A DNA stretch of 64,000 bases, from assembly GCA_963969595.1 (NCBI GenBank), contig OZ018415.1:17670001-17734000 (forward strand), in the 5' to 3' direction. Shown here one piece after another: positions 10,787 through 22,860 of the stretch; within the stretch, counting starts at the first letter, position 1; every line of letters begins with the position of its first letter. The stretch comes from Neckera pumila (taxonomy: Eukaryota; Streptophyta; Bryopsida; Hypnales; Neckeraceae). The notes under the pieces are model-generated. The model was given only the letters and a program-made list of their open reading frames with translations, had not been told where the DNA came from and ran no database searches. Made by a program: the position numbers and the translations under genes.

Positions 10787-12780
10787 TATCTAAGTAGCAA
10801 GGTCTTTAGTTTACATTGCATAAATTTATCTTGCTAAAATCCAAAATGGATTAGGCTACTTTTAGATAGTAATTGTTATTTAAATTATATAATTAATATC
10901 ATTTTATAAAATCGCTTATTTAGATGGTGAAACATGCATCAAGTCAATTTGAGAAGTCATCTTATACACTATAGAACTCTTAAGAGGGGTATATATAATA
11001 CAGCCTATACCCAAACTTTCCAATAAAACTTTACATCCACAAGGACAAAGAATCATACCTTCATTCATGAGGAAGACTGTTTATTGATTAGTTGTAATAA
11101 GAAAGTGTCACATGTGCCACATAATATGCTCAAAAATGATACTTTATGCATAGATTTTGGGTGCCTAGATGATGGCGCTTAAGCTCGAGATTTTGCGTAG
11201 ATCAAAAGGGTGGGTAACTGGTTATTGAATGCCTATATCACTAGCAAAAGGACTAAAATTGTAGATAGTCCCTTGTGAAGAAGCTTTTTGGAGGTTATTA
11301 GTGGGACGAAGGGAGTACTATCAAAGAGTGATAAAAATGTAATGAAGATTTACTTTTTACCCAACAACCAAAATAATAATATAATTAACTTTTCCCCAAT
11401 TCCCTAATTACATGGCAGGAATGTCTATAAAAAAGGAGAAAGAAGTTATGTCGCAAACAAAATTGTCCACTTTGTATACCTCAAGTTAACAACGTAATAT
11501 GGTTCACGTTCATAGAAGTCATTGAAGTTGGCTGTAAGTTAACCAAGTGGTCCCTTTGGTTACCACTATTTGACTTCAGGACGGACAATTCAAAGATCTT
11601 AATATCTTGCCATATATAAATATAAAAAATGAACAAAACCAACCCAATAATTACATATGGTATGGGAATGTTGTTACAAAAATATTTTTTTTGTTTACCA
11701 TTAATATTTTTTTGTTTAAAATTTGTCTTGTCATGTGATGCAAGCCTCCAATCAAACCCATTGATTGACCCCACCAACCTTTTTCGCTGCTGTTCATGCC
11801 GCACATTCACCAAATGATGATGCCGGGAGTCAAATTGTATTGGCGAGAATATTATTCGGTCAAGCAACGGAAGGTAAGGTGAGGTAGTTATCAATGTGAA
11901 GAGCCGAAGAATTCATGGGAACTATTGAGCATATGTCAGCTGATTCGCAACATCATTTGCAGTCCAATGTCAATAAAGGAGACGACTTTGGGATCTCCGC
12001 AGGCGGTAGGAGAGACTTGGAGGATTGGGTGGGTGCCTACGGGTTTCTGACGCTGGTGCCATGTTCCAGCCCTTTTTTTTCACTATTTTTTTTTTGAAAC
12101 ACATGGACAAATTCCATTGACAATAACAGAACAGTACACAAGGGGACCAGATGACGAACCCTGGCGATCAATTTTTAAAATTTTCAGAGAGCCAGAAAAG
12201 TAAAGAACCAGAAACCAAATCAGACCCTACTCAATTTGTTATTTATTTTATTTTTGTACTTCTTGAGAAAGTGCTAGGATGGCCATCACTTAAAAATTGG
12301 TGAAGCACTGTATTTCTATATTCACCCATCTTTGGGGCCAAAAAAGTGGTGTCAATAAAGTAGTCGACTTTGGTATCTTGGCGGTAGGAAACTTGGAGGA
12401 TTGGTGCCTATGTTTCTGAAGTTAGGGCCATGTTTCAGCCCTTTTTTTTTTACTTTTTGAAAAAGTGTTATTCATGATGGCGATCACTTAAAATTTGGTG
12501 AAGCATTGTATTTATACATTCATCCATCTTTCGGGCCAAAAAATTCTTTTTCAATCATATTCATACACTTTTTCATCCAAATTTGGTGACTTCATCCATA
12601 TTTTTAAGAGAAATGGAAAATTCCTAGCGAAAAAAGATGACTTTTATCTGGAAAAAAGTAGACATTTATTTTGAAACGTGCAATTTGGAACTATGGTGCC
12701 AAAAAAAAGGGTTAGTGCCACTTGGTTGGGGCAAACCAAACCCCTGGCTTGTCCTTCTTTTTACCTCCAAGAAAACACTG
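10787..12780. other. Intergenic DNA with a local duplication, no gene
   Basis: No supported gene. A stretch around 11965-12080 (GACTTTGGGATCTC...GGTAGG...ACTTGGAGGATTGG...TTTCAGCCC) recurs in shortened form at about 12365-12440, so a local duplication is present. Open frames at 11481-11894 (minus) and 11629-11817 have no recognisable domain. The motif TTTGAATTCATATTTGTGCAA near 12815 starts the dispersed repeat described next. Confidence 0.4.
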
Positions 12781-14540
12781 GACCTTTTCAATTGCCATGC
12801 ATGATGAACTTTTGAAATTTTGAATTCATATTTGTGCAATTAGAGGCCCCAAATTAGCTAGGGAGTGGTACAGAGTATAAACTAATTCCTAAAAGACCAA
12901 GGCCATTTTCTATCAAAAATCACTCAAAAACTACTATTTTTCCTGAGTTAATCTAATAAAGCAAATTTTTTAAGAATCTAACTATAAGATTGTGTACTTC
13001 ACTTGTCCAAGATCGTGTGGTAAAAATTCATGAAACTTGACAATACAATTAGAATATATTAGCATTCAAAGTTAGGAAGAAAAGAAGTATTTTTGAACGT
13101 TGGCCTGCCATTTCAGATGACTTTGACTGCCATATGTGGAAAAATTTTGTACTACAACCTTTGAATTAAATTTTCTTTTGTGTTGCATAATTGAGTTGAG
13201 AGTCTAGATTGTTAAATAGAAGTAGGTCCAAAATTGAGAGAAAAATTAATCTTTAATAGCTGTAAGATGGGATTGAAATACAATAATTCCAATGGTGAGA
13301 TTGTTTGAGCAAGCAAACTTAACTTTGTCAAAAAAAATTGTGAAAATCTGTGAAAATTGCATTCAGAAATGAATAATGTAAGTTAATTTTTTTTTTAAAT
13401 GCTTAGCCCCTAAATGACAGACCCATGACCATTAGTTTCAAACCTCATTGTCCATCACTCAGTTTGCTACCATTTTGCAACTAGATATGTATGAAAACTT
13501 TTATCTTTATTTTTCAGAGATGAAATTACATGTCTTTTGTACTTCCCCCCAAAATGCGATTTTTTTGAGAATTTTTGAAGAAAAAGTGAAGAAAATTCAC
13601 ACCAAATAGAAAATTATCTTCAAAATCTGAAAATTTCACCAAGTGTGTATATTACAATGACAAACATCAAGGTGTACACTCAATTTCCACATCATTTTAT
13701 AATTAGAAAATAATAGACATTGAAAATATACCCAAAGTTCAAATTGCTATAAAATATTCAACATTAGGAATTTTTCCAAAATTCAAATTGGAGTAGAATC
13801 TAGAGTAGATGGCCTTCATTTTGTTAGTTGGACTCAAATTCAAAAAATATCATTTTTGTGGAGAAATTTCAGATTTAGAGCAAGGAGCAACAACTTCCTA
13901 AAATACACTGAAATAGCATATTTTATGATTCGTTTTTTTTAAGAACTTCTCATTTATGTGAAGATAAACATTTGCAAGACTACAGATTCAATTGAGTTCT
14001 CTTCATAACCCACCATGGAGGTCAAGTAGAAAAATACAGATGAAAAAGTGCTTTTGAAGTCTTTCTATGTTACAGTATTGTCATTGGAATGGTGCCCGCG
14101 GCGCTCCAAGGTTAGATTGCCCCCAAAACAAGATTGTCCTTGACTTTCTTATTACTATTCCAAGTAGAATGAATCAAAGCTTCAAATGTAGACAAAAATA
14201 TAATATTTTAGGAATATTTTTGTAGTTTTTTTAAATTTTTGTGATTTTATTGTGTTGCCCGCGGAGGTCCATTTTAGGATTTTTGCTCTTAGGCACCAAT
14301 TGAAATAAAAAGCATATTTCCATGAAGCTAATCAATGGTTTTGTCTTATGAAAAAGTCTCAAAAAATTTCACCAAAAATTGAGGTCATAAGAACCTACCA
14401 GAAATCCATTTTGTTCTCCAATCAAGGGGACAATGGTTCTTTAGGGATAAAGGACAAAATAGGGGGTCTTTTTTTTAACATGTAGCCTTGGAAAAAAAGT
14501 CAAGGATTTCAGAAGGACAAGCGTGGGAGGTGGTTCACCT
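12781..14540. repeat. Dispersed repeat R6 interrupted by a TTAA-element
   Basis: The outer parts (12781-12891 and 14453-14540) together match uninterrupted copies at about 26210-26380 and 26660-26840: GAATTCATATTT...GAGGCCCC...TTAGCTAG...ACAAAATAGGGGG. The repeat is split at 12892-14452 by a TTAA-type element. In the 26.3-kb copy the equivalent site reads AATTTAAGCGGCACAAAATA, preserving an intact TTAA. Confidence 0.65.
12892..14452 (+). mobile_element. TTAA-element, family 2, with inner insertion
   Basis: The left end (CTAATTCCTAAAAGACCAAGGCC) and right end (TCTTTAGGGATAA) are decayed forms of the TTAACCCCTAAAG terminus, and the flanking parts match family 2 (for example AAGCAAATTTTTTAAGAATCT, ACTTCACTTGTCCAAGATCG). 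The element is about 1.56 kb rather than 0.92 kb because some 0.7 kb of unrelated sequence (about 13385-14110) lies inside it. The identity of that inner insert is unknown. Confidence 0.65.
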
Positions 14541-15857
14541 TTGGCCTTCTAAAGCTGGTACCATGATAGGATGATAATAGTTGTGGAATATTTTTTTAGC
14601 CCCTAATGACTGAAGTAACCATTTTTTGGTCAATGGCCTTCTTTTTTATCTATCCATTTTCAAAATTTGAATTTGTTAATAATGAAATATTTCCTGAAAA
14701 TAGACTTTGTTTTAAATTCAATGGCAATAGTTCATCAAATTCCGAGTTACACTTTGCTTTGTGGAATTTTTAAAGTTAAGTGGTGTAATCTAGTTCATAG
14801 TGTACGTTTGTGGGTTGAATTTGGGCACAGACTAAGCCAAATGTCCAATGCCTAAGAGACCTTTTTGAACTTCTTGGAGTTTGCTCAAAACTACATAAAA
14901 AGCCTAAATTTGATAAGTTTCAATTAATTTTTAAAATTATATTCATGTGAATTCAAACTAGATGTATTATAGATCACATCTTTAGAAAAAGAAAACATAA
15001 TAGTATCACTTATCAATTGAAAGATTATAATGTTTGATCATGAAGGTGTTAAAATTGTCACAATGATTAGAAGCCTTTTAAACCCTCTTTTTACATGTCA
15101 AATCTAAAATTGAAGTAATGAAAAAAATATGAAGTTACAAAATACAACATGTACAATCATAATCAAATTATAGCTTCTCAAATTTACTCTACAATTCTTG
15201 TAAATGAATTACCAGTGTAATTTCCCCCAAAAAATTCAATGTATTTGAGACTCACCTCCAAGAGTCTCTAGCACTAAAAAATTAAGATTTGCAATGGATA
15301 CACTTGCAAAAGATCTTTAATAGAAATATCGTAATCATTTTTTTTGTCAAATTTGATTTTTGATGCTTAAAATAGACTTAAAGGATATTCAACTAAAATA
15401 TAGATTGAAAATGTTACTTCAATATGATTTTATTTAACTTCATAATTGAGTAGAAAGCAAAATATGGTACCTTGAGCATTTATTTAATCTATGAAGGTCA
15501 TGGACTACTCTTAACCCAATTAGATTAGAGAAGGCAATAAAAGACGCTTTGAAAGGTCACCTATTTCATTTTCATTATGAAAAACGGATGAATTTCGTTT
15601 GGTTCTTTGTGTACAACTTACTAGTGGTATGTACCAATCATTGAATGAATTCAAAGCCATTAGTTAATTTTTTATTTTACAAGGGATATGGTATCTAAGA
15701 TATGATATGTCTAAATGATGTGCTTTTTATATTTTGGTTCTTAAAACTACACTTAGACATTTAAAATGTTTTTCTTTTCTTTAAGGAAACCTCTTAAGAA
15801 CCTTGGAGTAGTTTACATTTCTAAAAACAACTTACAAAAATATTTTAAAGATGACAT
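14541..15857. other. AT-rich intergenic DNA, no gene seen
   Basis: No gene or defined element could be supported. A block TTAGCCCCTAATGACTGAAG near 14605 resembles TTAGCCCCTAAATGACAGAC near 13398, so another unrecognised repeat may start here. Confidence 0.4.
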
Positions 15858-16800
15858 TTAACTCCTAAAGGTTTTTGACTATGTTTTCACCCAAAACGCT
15901 CCAAAATTGCCATTTCTAATACTAGTGCCAAATTTTAGAAAAAAAGCATTTTTGGACACATGTAACCTTAGGATCTTGTAGTAAACTTGTTTAAGAAGAT
16001 GTGCAAAAAAATTCAGAATTTTCCACCATGTGGATTGCAAGATAATAGCATTTGAATTGACAAAAATCCTTTTTTTGTCCTTGCAAAAAAACGGGCAGCT
16101 GCCCTTCACAAGGTCACATCGGTATGAAAAAATGTCCAAAATGGTGGTTACTCTTTATATTCATTTTCCTAGACAAGTTGGATACATGCTTGAAAAAATT
16201 CAGATCATTTAGAATTGTACAACATATAGGAAAAAAATAGTAAGTAGGAAGAGGTAGAGAATGATTCAAAATACTAAATTGTTAAGAATTTATTTATGGA
16301 ATTGAAAAATGCCAATCCCAACGGTTGTATTGTTGTAATAAACAATCTACACCCAATGTATTTATTCTTTTTCAAAAATATTGAAAATTGAGTGAAATAA
16401 AGGACTTCAAAGTTTATTTTAGAGTTGAGATTCCATAACTACCCTCAAACTAAGAATCCTCATAACTTTTGACTCATAGATCCAAATGGAATGATTCAAA
16501 GCTTTCCACATACATATAAATCAAAAGGACCAATTTTAAATTTTTATTTTCTTAAAAAATGATTTTTAAAGAAGTTTTTTTTGCTGACCAGGCTGACCAC
16601 CGAGCAATGAAAATGACTTATCATGCAATAACTTTTTCATCATGTAGTCAAAAGTTATGAAAATTGTTGGGCCTTAAAGCTACTCCTTGGAAAAATGTTG
16701 TGTGAAAATTTGAAAGAAAAAAGATAAAAACTCCGCTCGTAGTGAGCTGCCCCCAAAAGCTATGTTCTCAAAAAAGCATGTTCAGGGCTTTAGGGATTAA
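15858..16800 (+). mobile_element. TTAA-element, family 1, full-length copy
   Basis: The left end is TTAACTCCTAAAGG and the right end GGCTTTAGGGATTAA, with TTAA at both outer edges (15858-15861 and 16797-16800). The length is 943 bp. The interior aligns throughout with 24237-25178 and 48080-49010, including the block TACAACATATAGGAAAAAAA in the middle and AGTTATGAAAATTGTTGGGC near the right end. There is no coding capacity. Confidence 0.85.
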
Positions 16801-17060
16801 ACAAAAGTTTTAAAAATGATCCACGGTTTGTTTTTGTAGGATTGAATATATGATTACTTTAATCAATATTTATTAATAAAATTTTAAAATTCAAAATTTG
16901 GAAATTCCTTCTAAAATTAATTATTAAATTGAATATTCTTTGTTTTTATAAGTGCTTCTTCTTCTAAGCTCAAAATATTATATTCTAATCATTTCTTTTT
17001 TCATTTTTTATGAAGTGCTGAAGTGGGAATATAAAATGTTATTGTGGTGCCACACAATCA
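16801..17060. other. AT-rich spacer
   Basis: Nothing supportable is seen between the TTAA-element and the LINE-like remnant. Confidence 0.4.
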
Positions 17061-17700
17061 AAGGAAGAGCTTCATCTAACTGATTGAAGATGCCAAACCA
17101 TTCCAATGTCTAGGCTTGGAAAAAATGATGTGTGAATATAGATCTCCACTCTGGTGGAATGGAAGAGATAATATTGAACCATTGAATCCGTTCGGTACCC
17201 AAAAGATGAAAACGAGATGCTGAAATAGCCAACCCCTTTTTGATCGCCCTCCATTTCGGTGATATAGATTGTTGTCTTTCCGTGAATTTGTGGTTCAATT
17301 CCCGGAGCAAGTGTGGCGCAATATGATTGGCTACAAGGTGATCAATATTGTAACCAATCCTTGGTCGATTTTGCAATGAGTCTATGGTCAGAAATAGAAA
17401 GGTCTATATCACTGTTATAGGTCTAAGAGAATCTTCTTCTAAAAATTTCATAGTAATTACAATTTCGGTAATAAAATTTTGAAAAAATATGCAATCCTTC
17501 CAAACTCTATTTCCGTAAGCGGGAAAAATTTTGCACTCAAAAAATATGTGCTGCAAATATGCTTGAGTGATTGAAAATGGGTCAGTTACCTTAGTTCATC
17601 CCATGTTTTCAAATCTCTGAACTACCAGTATTAGTGTCCCAAATATCTGCTACGTATCTGAAGTGTACAAAACTTGTGAAAGCCATGTCATGTCACTGAC
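17061..17700 (-). pseudogene. Possible LINE-type reverse transcriptase remnant
   Basis: On the minus strand a frame of about 88 codons (17376-17110) includes GYNIDHLVANHIAP, KFTERQQSISPKWRAIKKGL and GTERIQWFNIISSIPPEW. Upstream in another frame is AYLQHIFFECKIFPAYGNRVW, which resembles the HIFxxC...VW signature at the C-terminus of plant non-LTR reverse transcriptases (zf-RVT-like). Stops and a frameshift separate the parts, so it is not functional. The assignment rests on a short motif and general feel only; an unrelated transposon protein is possible. Confidence 0.35.
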
Positions 17701-18145
17701 TCCCAAATTTATTATCACCTCCATTCCATAACTTCTACAAAACTAATTTGTAGGAGCATTAATTTGGCCAGTCTATTGATTTACAAGTCATGAGATGCGT
17801 GTCCAGAACAATATCTTTGTATAAATTTGGCGCAGATAAAATTGGGTATTTTCAGATAAAATCATCCACGTGTCATTCATTTTGCATTCCCTAGCATTAA
17901 TCTTGCTGAATATGTTTGTCCTCAGTTATAAAATATCAAGAGGCCAATAACATAACTAATTCAACAGGATGTCCTTGGGGAGATATCAATAAGGTTTGCA
18001 TTTAACCCTAAGTTCTTGACCTAACAATAGTACAAAGACTTCTGAAAATTCTCTTCATTTGTCCAGCCTTCTGGCTCGGCTGTTACTTTTTTTTTCTTGT
18101 TCTTTTTTCTTGAAACACATGGACAATTCTATTGAAAGGGAAACA
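17701..18145. other. Intergenic DNA, no gene seen
   Basis: No gene or clear repeat was recognised before the hairpin MITE. Confidence 0.4.
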
Positions 18146-18475
18146 GTAAGGGAGGAGGTGCATAAAGCGCTCACTTAAGAGCTGAATCTGAATTTTGGGG
18201 AGGTGAAACTTCTTGAAATACTTTTTAGTAAATTTTCCTTCAAAGACAAATGAAATTGGCATCCACCCCAAGTTGTTTCATATTTTTTGGAGCTTTGTGG
18301 AATTAGATATGAATTTTTGAAGTTCAAATTTTTGACGCTTCGGAGGGCTCTAAAATTGCCCACCTCCTCAAATGTTCACAGCTTGTACATTGCAAAAAGC
18401 AACATGTACAAGCAATGAACATTGAGGAGGTGGGTGATTTTAGAGCCCAATCGGTTTAAGAACCTCCTCCCTTAC
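18146..18475 (+). mobile_element. Hairpin MITE (AGGTAGGAGG family), copy 2
   Basis: The ends GTAAGGGAGGAGGT and ACCTCCTCCCTTAC are perfectly inverted. Length is about 330 bp, and it is similar along its length to 381-709 and 21151-21483. TA flanks AGG/CCT at both ends. Positions 18345-18448 form a long stem of roughly 48 bp per arm with a loop of a few bases; the left arm starts GGGCTCTAAAATTGCCCACC and the right arm ends GGTGATTTTAGAGCCC. Non-coding; a plausible source of small RNAs if transcribed. Confidence 0.85.
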
Positions 18476-18754
18476 ACAAAACCAGAGAGACAAGCCCTTA
18501 GCGAAGATTTTTATTACTTTGATTTCTATTACTTTGATTTTTGATTTTTTTAATGCAATAATTCTCCACATTTTATTCCCCCCCCAAAAAAGACACAATT
18601 GAGACTCCTTCAATATAAATAACACTGTTAAACAATGCTAGGGCGTTCATTTTGTTTCCCCCAAAAGCAGGAGCCCTAGCTTTGCAACTTCCCAGACAAT
18701 GACATTCGGCAGATTAAATTAAATTCACTTCCAGAGATGGAGGGAGGGATTATC

Positions 18755-19693
18755 TTAAACCCTAAACGACCATTGTTGGCTCGGCGGACATTTGGGATTT
18801 TGAGCAAATACCTACAGGTTGAAATTTTGTCATCATTTTTTGAAACATTTTGTGAAGATAGAAAAGCTGATAAGCTTTGTGGGAATATAGTTTTTTTTAC
18901 AATTGGTGCCCGGGGAAAAAAATTCTGACCAAATAAGCTCAAAATAGGGGACGGCGGGCAATCCGGGCAACCAAAAAAAAAATGGACAAAAATTTGAATT
19001 TTTTTTTAAATATTTTTTTCTCATAAATTATATTTTTTTCTATTTGGAAAGCTTTGATTCATTTCATTTGGATTTGTTATGAGAAACTTGTGGACATTCT
19101 TGTTTTTCGGGTAGTTAGAGCACCTTCTTGAAAAAAATAACTTCTAGGATGCATTTCTGAATGCAATTTTTCAAAATTTTCAGGGTTTTTTTTGGTGCAT
19201 GGTTTATGTTACTTGCTAGAAAAATCTCATCATTGGGATTAGTGCATTTTAATTCCATCTAAAATATATGAATATTTTAGATTTTCCTTCTATCTCGTAC
19301 CTACTTCTATTTAACAATTTTTTAAAGAATGATAATTAAGTTTTTTTATATTTTTATATTTTTTTCTAGACTCTCAACGCAATTCTCCACTACAAAGATT
19401 TAAAGCTCAAAACTTTGTAGTGCAAAAATTGTAAAGTTAAAAATGTTCAAAGTCAAAAAATCTAATCCCGCAATGTGCTGAAAATCTTGATTTTTGCACT
19501 TTAAATGCAGATATCTTGCAATCTATGCAATCAAAAATTCTGAAATTTTTTCCACACACTCTCATACTAGTTAGATTTAAGATCCTTTGGTTAGATGTGA
19601 AAAAAAAATTCAATTTTTTTTACTTTTTGTTATAGGAATGGCAGTTTTGAGTATTTTTGGGCAGAATAAGGGCCTCGGTCCTTTAGGGGTTAA
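18755..19693 (-). mobile_element. TTAA-element, family 2-like, full length
   Basis: It is bounded by TTAAACCCTAAACGACC on the left and CGGTCCTTTAGGGGTTAA on the right, with TTAA duplicated at 18755-18758 and 19690-19693 (939 bp). In reverse orientation it carries family 2 blocks: a TATCTTCACAAAATGTTTCAAAAAA-like block, the GGGCACCAATTG block, and TCAACATACTGCATGA-like sequence further in. Non-coding. Confidence 0.75.
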
Positions 19694-21150
19694 TCTCTAA
19701 GGGGGAATAGTTTAAGTTGGTGAATAATGCTATGTATTTATACTTGGAAATGGAATTGAAAATTGAAAATTTATTAAAAGAAAATTTTAATTGTTAAATT
19801 TAATTTTTATCCTTTTGGGAATCATTATGTCGGAGAAAGTTCAAGATGATAGAAAACACTAAAATGCTAATAAATCTAATAAAGAGTTTTAGAATGTTGA
19901 TGCCATTTGAATGGTGGGAATGATGTAACAAATCAGCGAAACTCTATGCAGTTTTTAGTTTTCATTTTTTCCAAAATCGATTTAATTAATGAACTTCATA
20001 AAATATTTTCTTAGGAGATTTAATACTTGCCCACAATATAGAACTCCTCATAATTTTGACCTCACTATTCGAAAGGGGATGAATATGACCTTTCTTGTAC
20101 GTATGCGTCGATTCTTCAAGAAGATTATTCTTATTAAACTAAAAAATAAATAGAAATTTATATGCTTGAAATTTTAGACCAAAAGAATTGATATAAGTCT
20201 CTAATCAAAACCTACTTGCTTTGCAAATTGGTTCATTGGAAAGATAGAAAGATGCCCCATTTTATACATTTTAAAGATTTAGAAAAAAATACCAAAATTG
20301 CATTTGTAGGGCCTTGTTTGAAATCACAAAACATTCATTTTGATTAATGAAATGATTTAGGAATTTAGCAGGTTAAAATATTACATAAATAAACATGAAG
20401 ACTTGTATTTCAATCAATAGGTCAAGAATGCGGTTACTTCATGCTATTTTCCCCTCCAAAACAACAACCCTTTGCATAGAAATCTGGGGTTGGTTGGTGT
20501 TGTTTAGAAATTTAAATTACTTGGGATCCACAACAGATATATAGATATTACAACTAGATATACAGACATGGATGCATATGTATAAATATATATTTAAAAA
20601 AAAGAAGGGATAAGTACATTTGGAGGTATATACATATAGAAATATATAGGTATGGGCACATGCAATTGCATATCCCATTTTCTTTGCTATAATTGCAAAC
20701 AAACACCAGTATATTATCCATGTATTTATAAATAATCCAAAAAAATTCTTTTGGTTTGGAAAAATCCCAACAAGCTTAGTTTGAAAAATACTAGCTTGGT
20801 TGGTATTATTGAGAGCATTGCCACCATGGCTCAGCAAACAGAAAAAAAGGACTCTGTACTTTGGGCTTGGGAGCCAAAACAACCCCCACAATGGTAGGCA
20901 CTTTTTTCGAAGCACATGGCGCACCATATTTCCGTTCAATTACCTCAACTTGGCGTGAACAAGGAGATTTTTGACCAAGCCTAGAGTTGAATATTTTTTG
21001 CGTAGACGAGTGGTTGGAGAGCGGTTGGAGGGCACTAGACTCAATTGGAGTCAAGAAGAGTTGGTAGGCGCAAAAATTGGGAGCATTTGAGGAAGCAATG
21101 GCCAATTGGAGCCTGGAGCCTGGAGTCAATTCAGCTAAATTGGAGTGTTC
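19694..21150. other. Intergenic DNA, no gene seen
   Basis: No gene supported. A TATA-type degenerate microsatellite lies at about 20535-20660. A minus-strand open frame of 140 codons across it (20517-20939) is a by-product of that low-complexity DNA. Around 21030-21145 the word AATTGGAG recurs several times, a small imperfect tandem array. Confidence 0.45.
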
Positions 21151-21483
21151 ATAAGGTAGGAGGTTTATAAAGCACCCATTTTAGAGCTGAAATTGAATTT
21201 GGGGAGGTGAAACTTCTTTAAATATATATTAGTAAAATTTCCTTAAAAGACAAATGGAATTGACATCTAATCCGAATCATTTCATATTTTTTGGAACTTT
21301 GGAGAATTACTTTTGAATTTTTGAAGTTGTAATGGAGTGGGCTCTAAAATTGCCCACCTCCTGAAATGTAAACTATTTGTACCTTGTTGGTACCATGAAA
21401 AAGCAACTTATACAAATAGTGTACATTTGAGGAGATGAGCAATTTTAGAGCTCAAGTGTTTTATGCTGGACCTCCTACCTTAT
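21151..21483 (+). mobile_element. Hairpin MITE (AGGTAGGAGG family), copy 3
   Basis: The left end ATAAGGTAGGAGGT and right end ACCTCCTACCTTAT are exact inverses over 14 bases. The body is similar to 18146-18475. The right part (21339-21453) folds as a hairpin starting GGGCTCTAAAATTGCCCACC and ending GCAATTTTAGAGCTC, with a GGTACC-containing loop region. Non-coding. Confidence 0.85.
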
Positions 21484-22500
21484 ATGCATGTCCTGGACTA
21501 TAGTTAAGTCCCGACTCACCGGGAGCCAGATCAATAACCAAACTTGCCGTTGCCATTGTTTCCCGTGGGGATTTGACCGCCCCACGGTGGCAATGCCCTG
21601 AACACATGCGCAGTGACTTAACTTGCAGCCCTCTACAAAGCAGCCCTTGTCAAAAGCACAAGAATTGTGGATTTTGGGTCCTTCTTTTGATGGACGGACT
21701 GCCACGATGACTCATGTCAAATTGAAAGTCCAAATGTGCTCCTGGGTCATGTCGTCATCAGTCCGGGTTGCTACTGTAGATAAAGAAATCCTAACTTTTG
21801 AAAGGATGGGTTATGGGACACGTGTGTGTACTTTGAATTAAATTACAAACCAAAGGCCCAGTTCTACAGGAAAAGATAACTTCCACTGTAGTTCAAATTT
21901 GAACTTGGTGACGGTCACAGATCTGATAGGGCAGTAGTATTTGAACTGGAGAAAAGGAGCTGTTGAAAAGGGATACAGGGAGTTCAAGCCTTCAAGGTGC
22001 CTGGATCCAATCTGCTGTAGCAAGCAAGACGTTATGTACAGTGGCCTACGACAAAGTTTTGACGCCCCCTATTTGGACCCTTCAGTTTTTTTGACATTAC
22101 TCATAATAGGGGTAGTCACACCTTCTCGCTTCCATGAAGGTTGAGAAGAAAGTGGAGCCAATGAGAGCCCATTCTCCTTGAAGAAGGTGTGACACCCCTT
22201 CTTTGCATGTTGTGGAGAATGATGCAACGAGCACCATTGAAAAGTTTATTATGGCATCTATGTTTGGTCTGACGGGGTTTGTAAACTTCTTCACTTAAAC
22301 TTCTTGTCTTGCGGAGGAGGAAAATAGCCGTTTTCAACCTTCACAAAACAGGGACGGCACAAGCCGCGGATAACCAACGACTAAATGCCACCTCCTAATT
22401 CTCAACCTTCATTGACTGCCGTGAAGAAGCAAAGACTATCCCAGATATATTTGGCATTTCTTGTTTCCATCAATCAACATTCATATCTAACGCAATCACC
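21484..22500. other. Higher-GC intergenic DNA, no gene recognised
   Basis: This stretch is less AT-rich than its surroundings and has several overlapping open frames of 60-76 codons on both strands. None has a recognisable domain or a consistent exon structure. It may be a decayed gene or retroelement, or simply a different repeat type. A short inverted pair CACACCTTCT/AGAAGGTGTG lies at about 22118-22190. Confidence 0.35.
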
Positions 22501-22860
22501 TTCAAGCATACCAAGTTTTTAGTTTCAAAAAACCAAGATTCCGTTTTTGGTGACTTTTTTTAATTTTTTTTCATGGTTTTACATGAAAATTCATTAAAAA
22601 AATACTAATGATGATTTTTTTTTAAATTCAAATGTGGAGGTACATAGGACACATCCATACGCACATCTTTCCTTCAACAAGCATTTCCAAAAAAGCTTCA
22701 CAATTTTCTTGGTAGAGGTCGTAATGGTTGCATTAATAGTTCCCAAATATTTGAAATTCATATCTCTTTACTGTAATTAGATTTTGGTAAAAGTAATTGT
22801 ACCATCATACTCAAATGTTCAAAATTAGTTACAATGTGAGGGCAATAAGCAAAATCTGCA
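22501..22860. repeat. Dispersed repeat R7, copy 1
   Basis: It is a diverged copy of 52145-52490. Shared blocks in order: TTAGTTTCAAAAA, ACATAGGACACATCCATACG against GTAGGAAACATCTATATGTA, CAAAAAAGCTTCA, ATATCTCTTTACTGTAATTAGATTTT against ATATCTCTTTATTGTAGTTAG, and the CATCATACTCAAATGTTCAAAA region in inverse wording. No coding sequence. Confidence 0.55.

Noticed and set aside
20517..20939. 140-codon minus-strand frame with hydrophobic stretch
   Set aside because: Its second half is a translated TATA-type microsatellite and the first half shows no domain.
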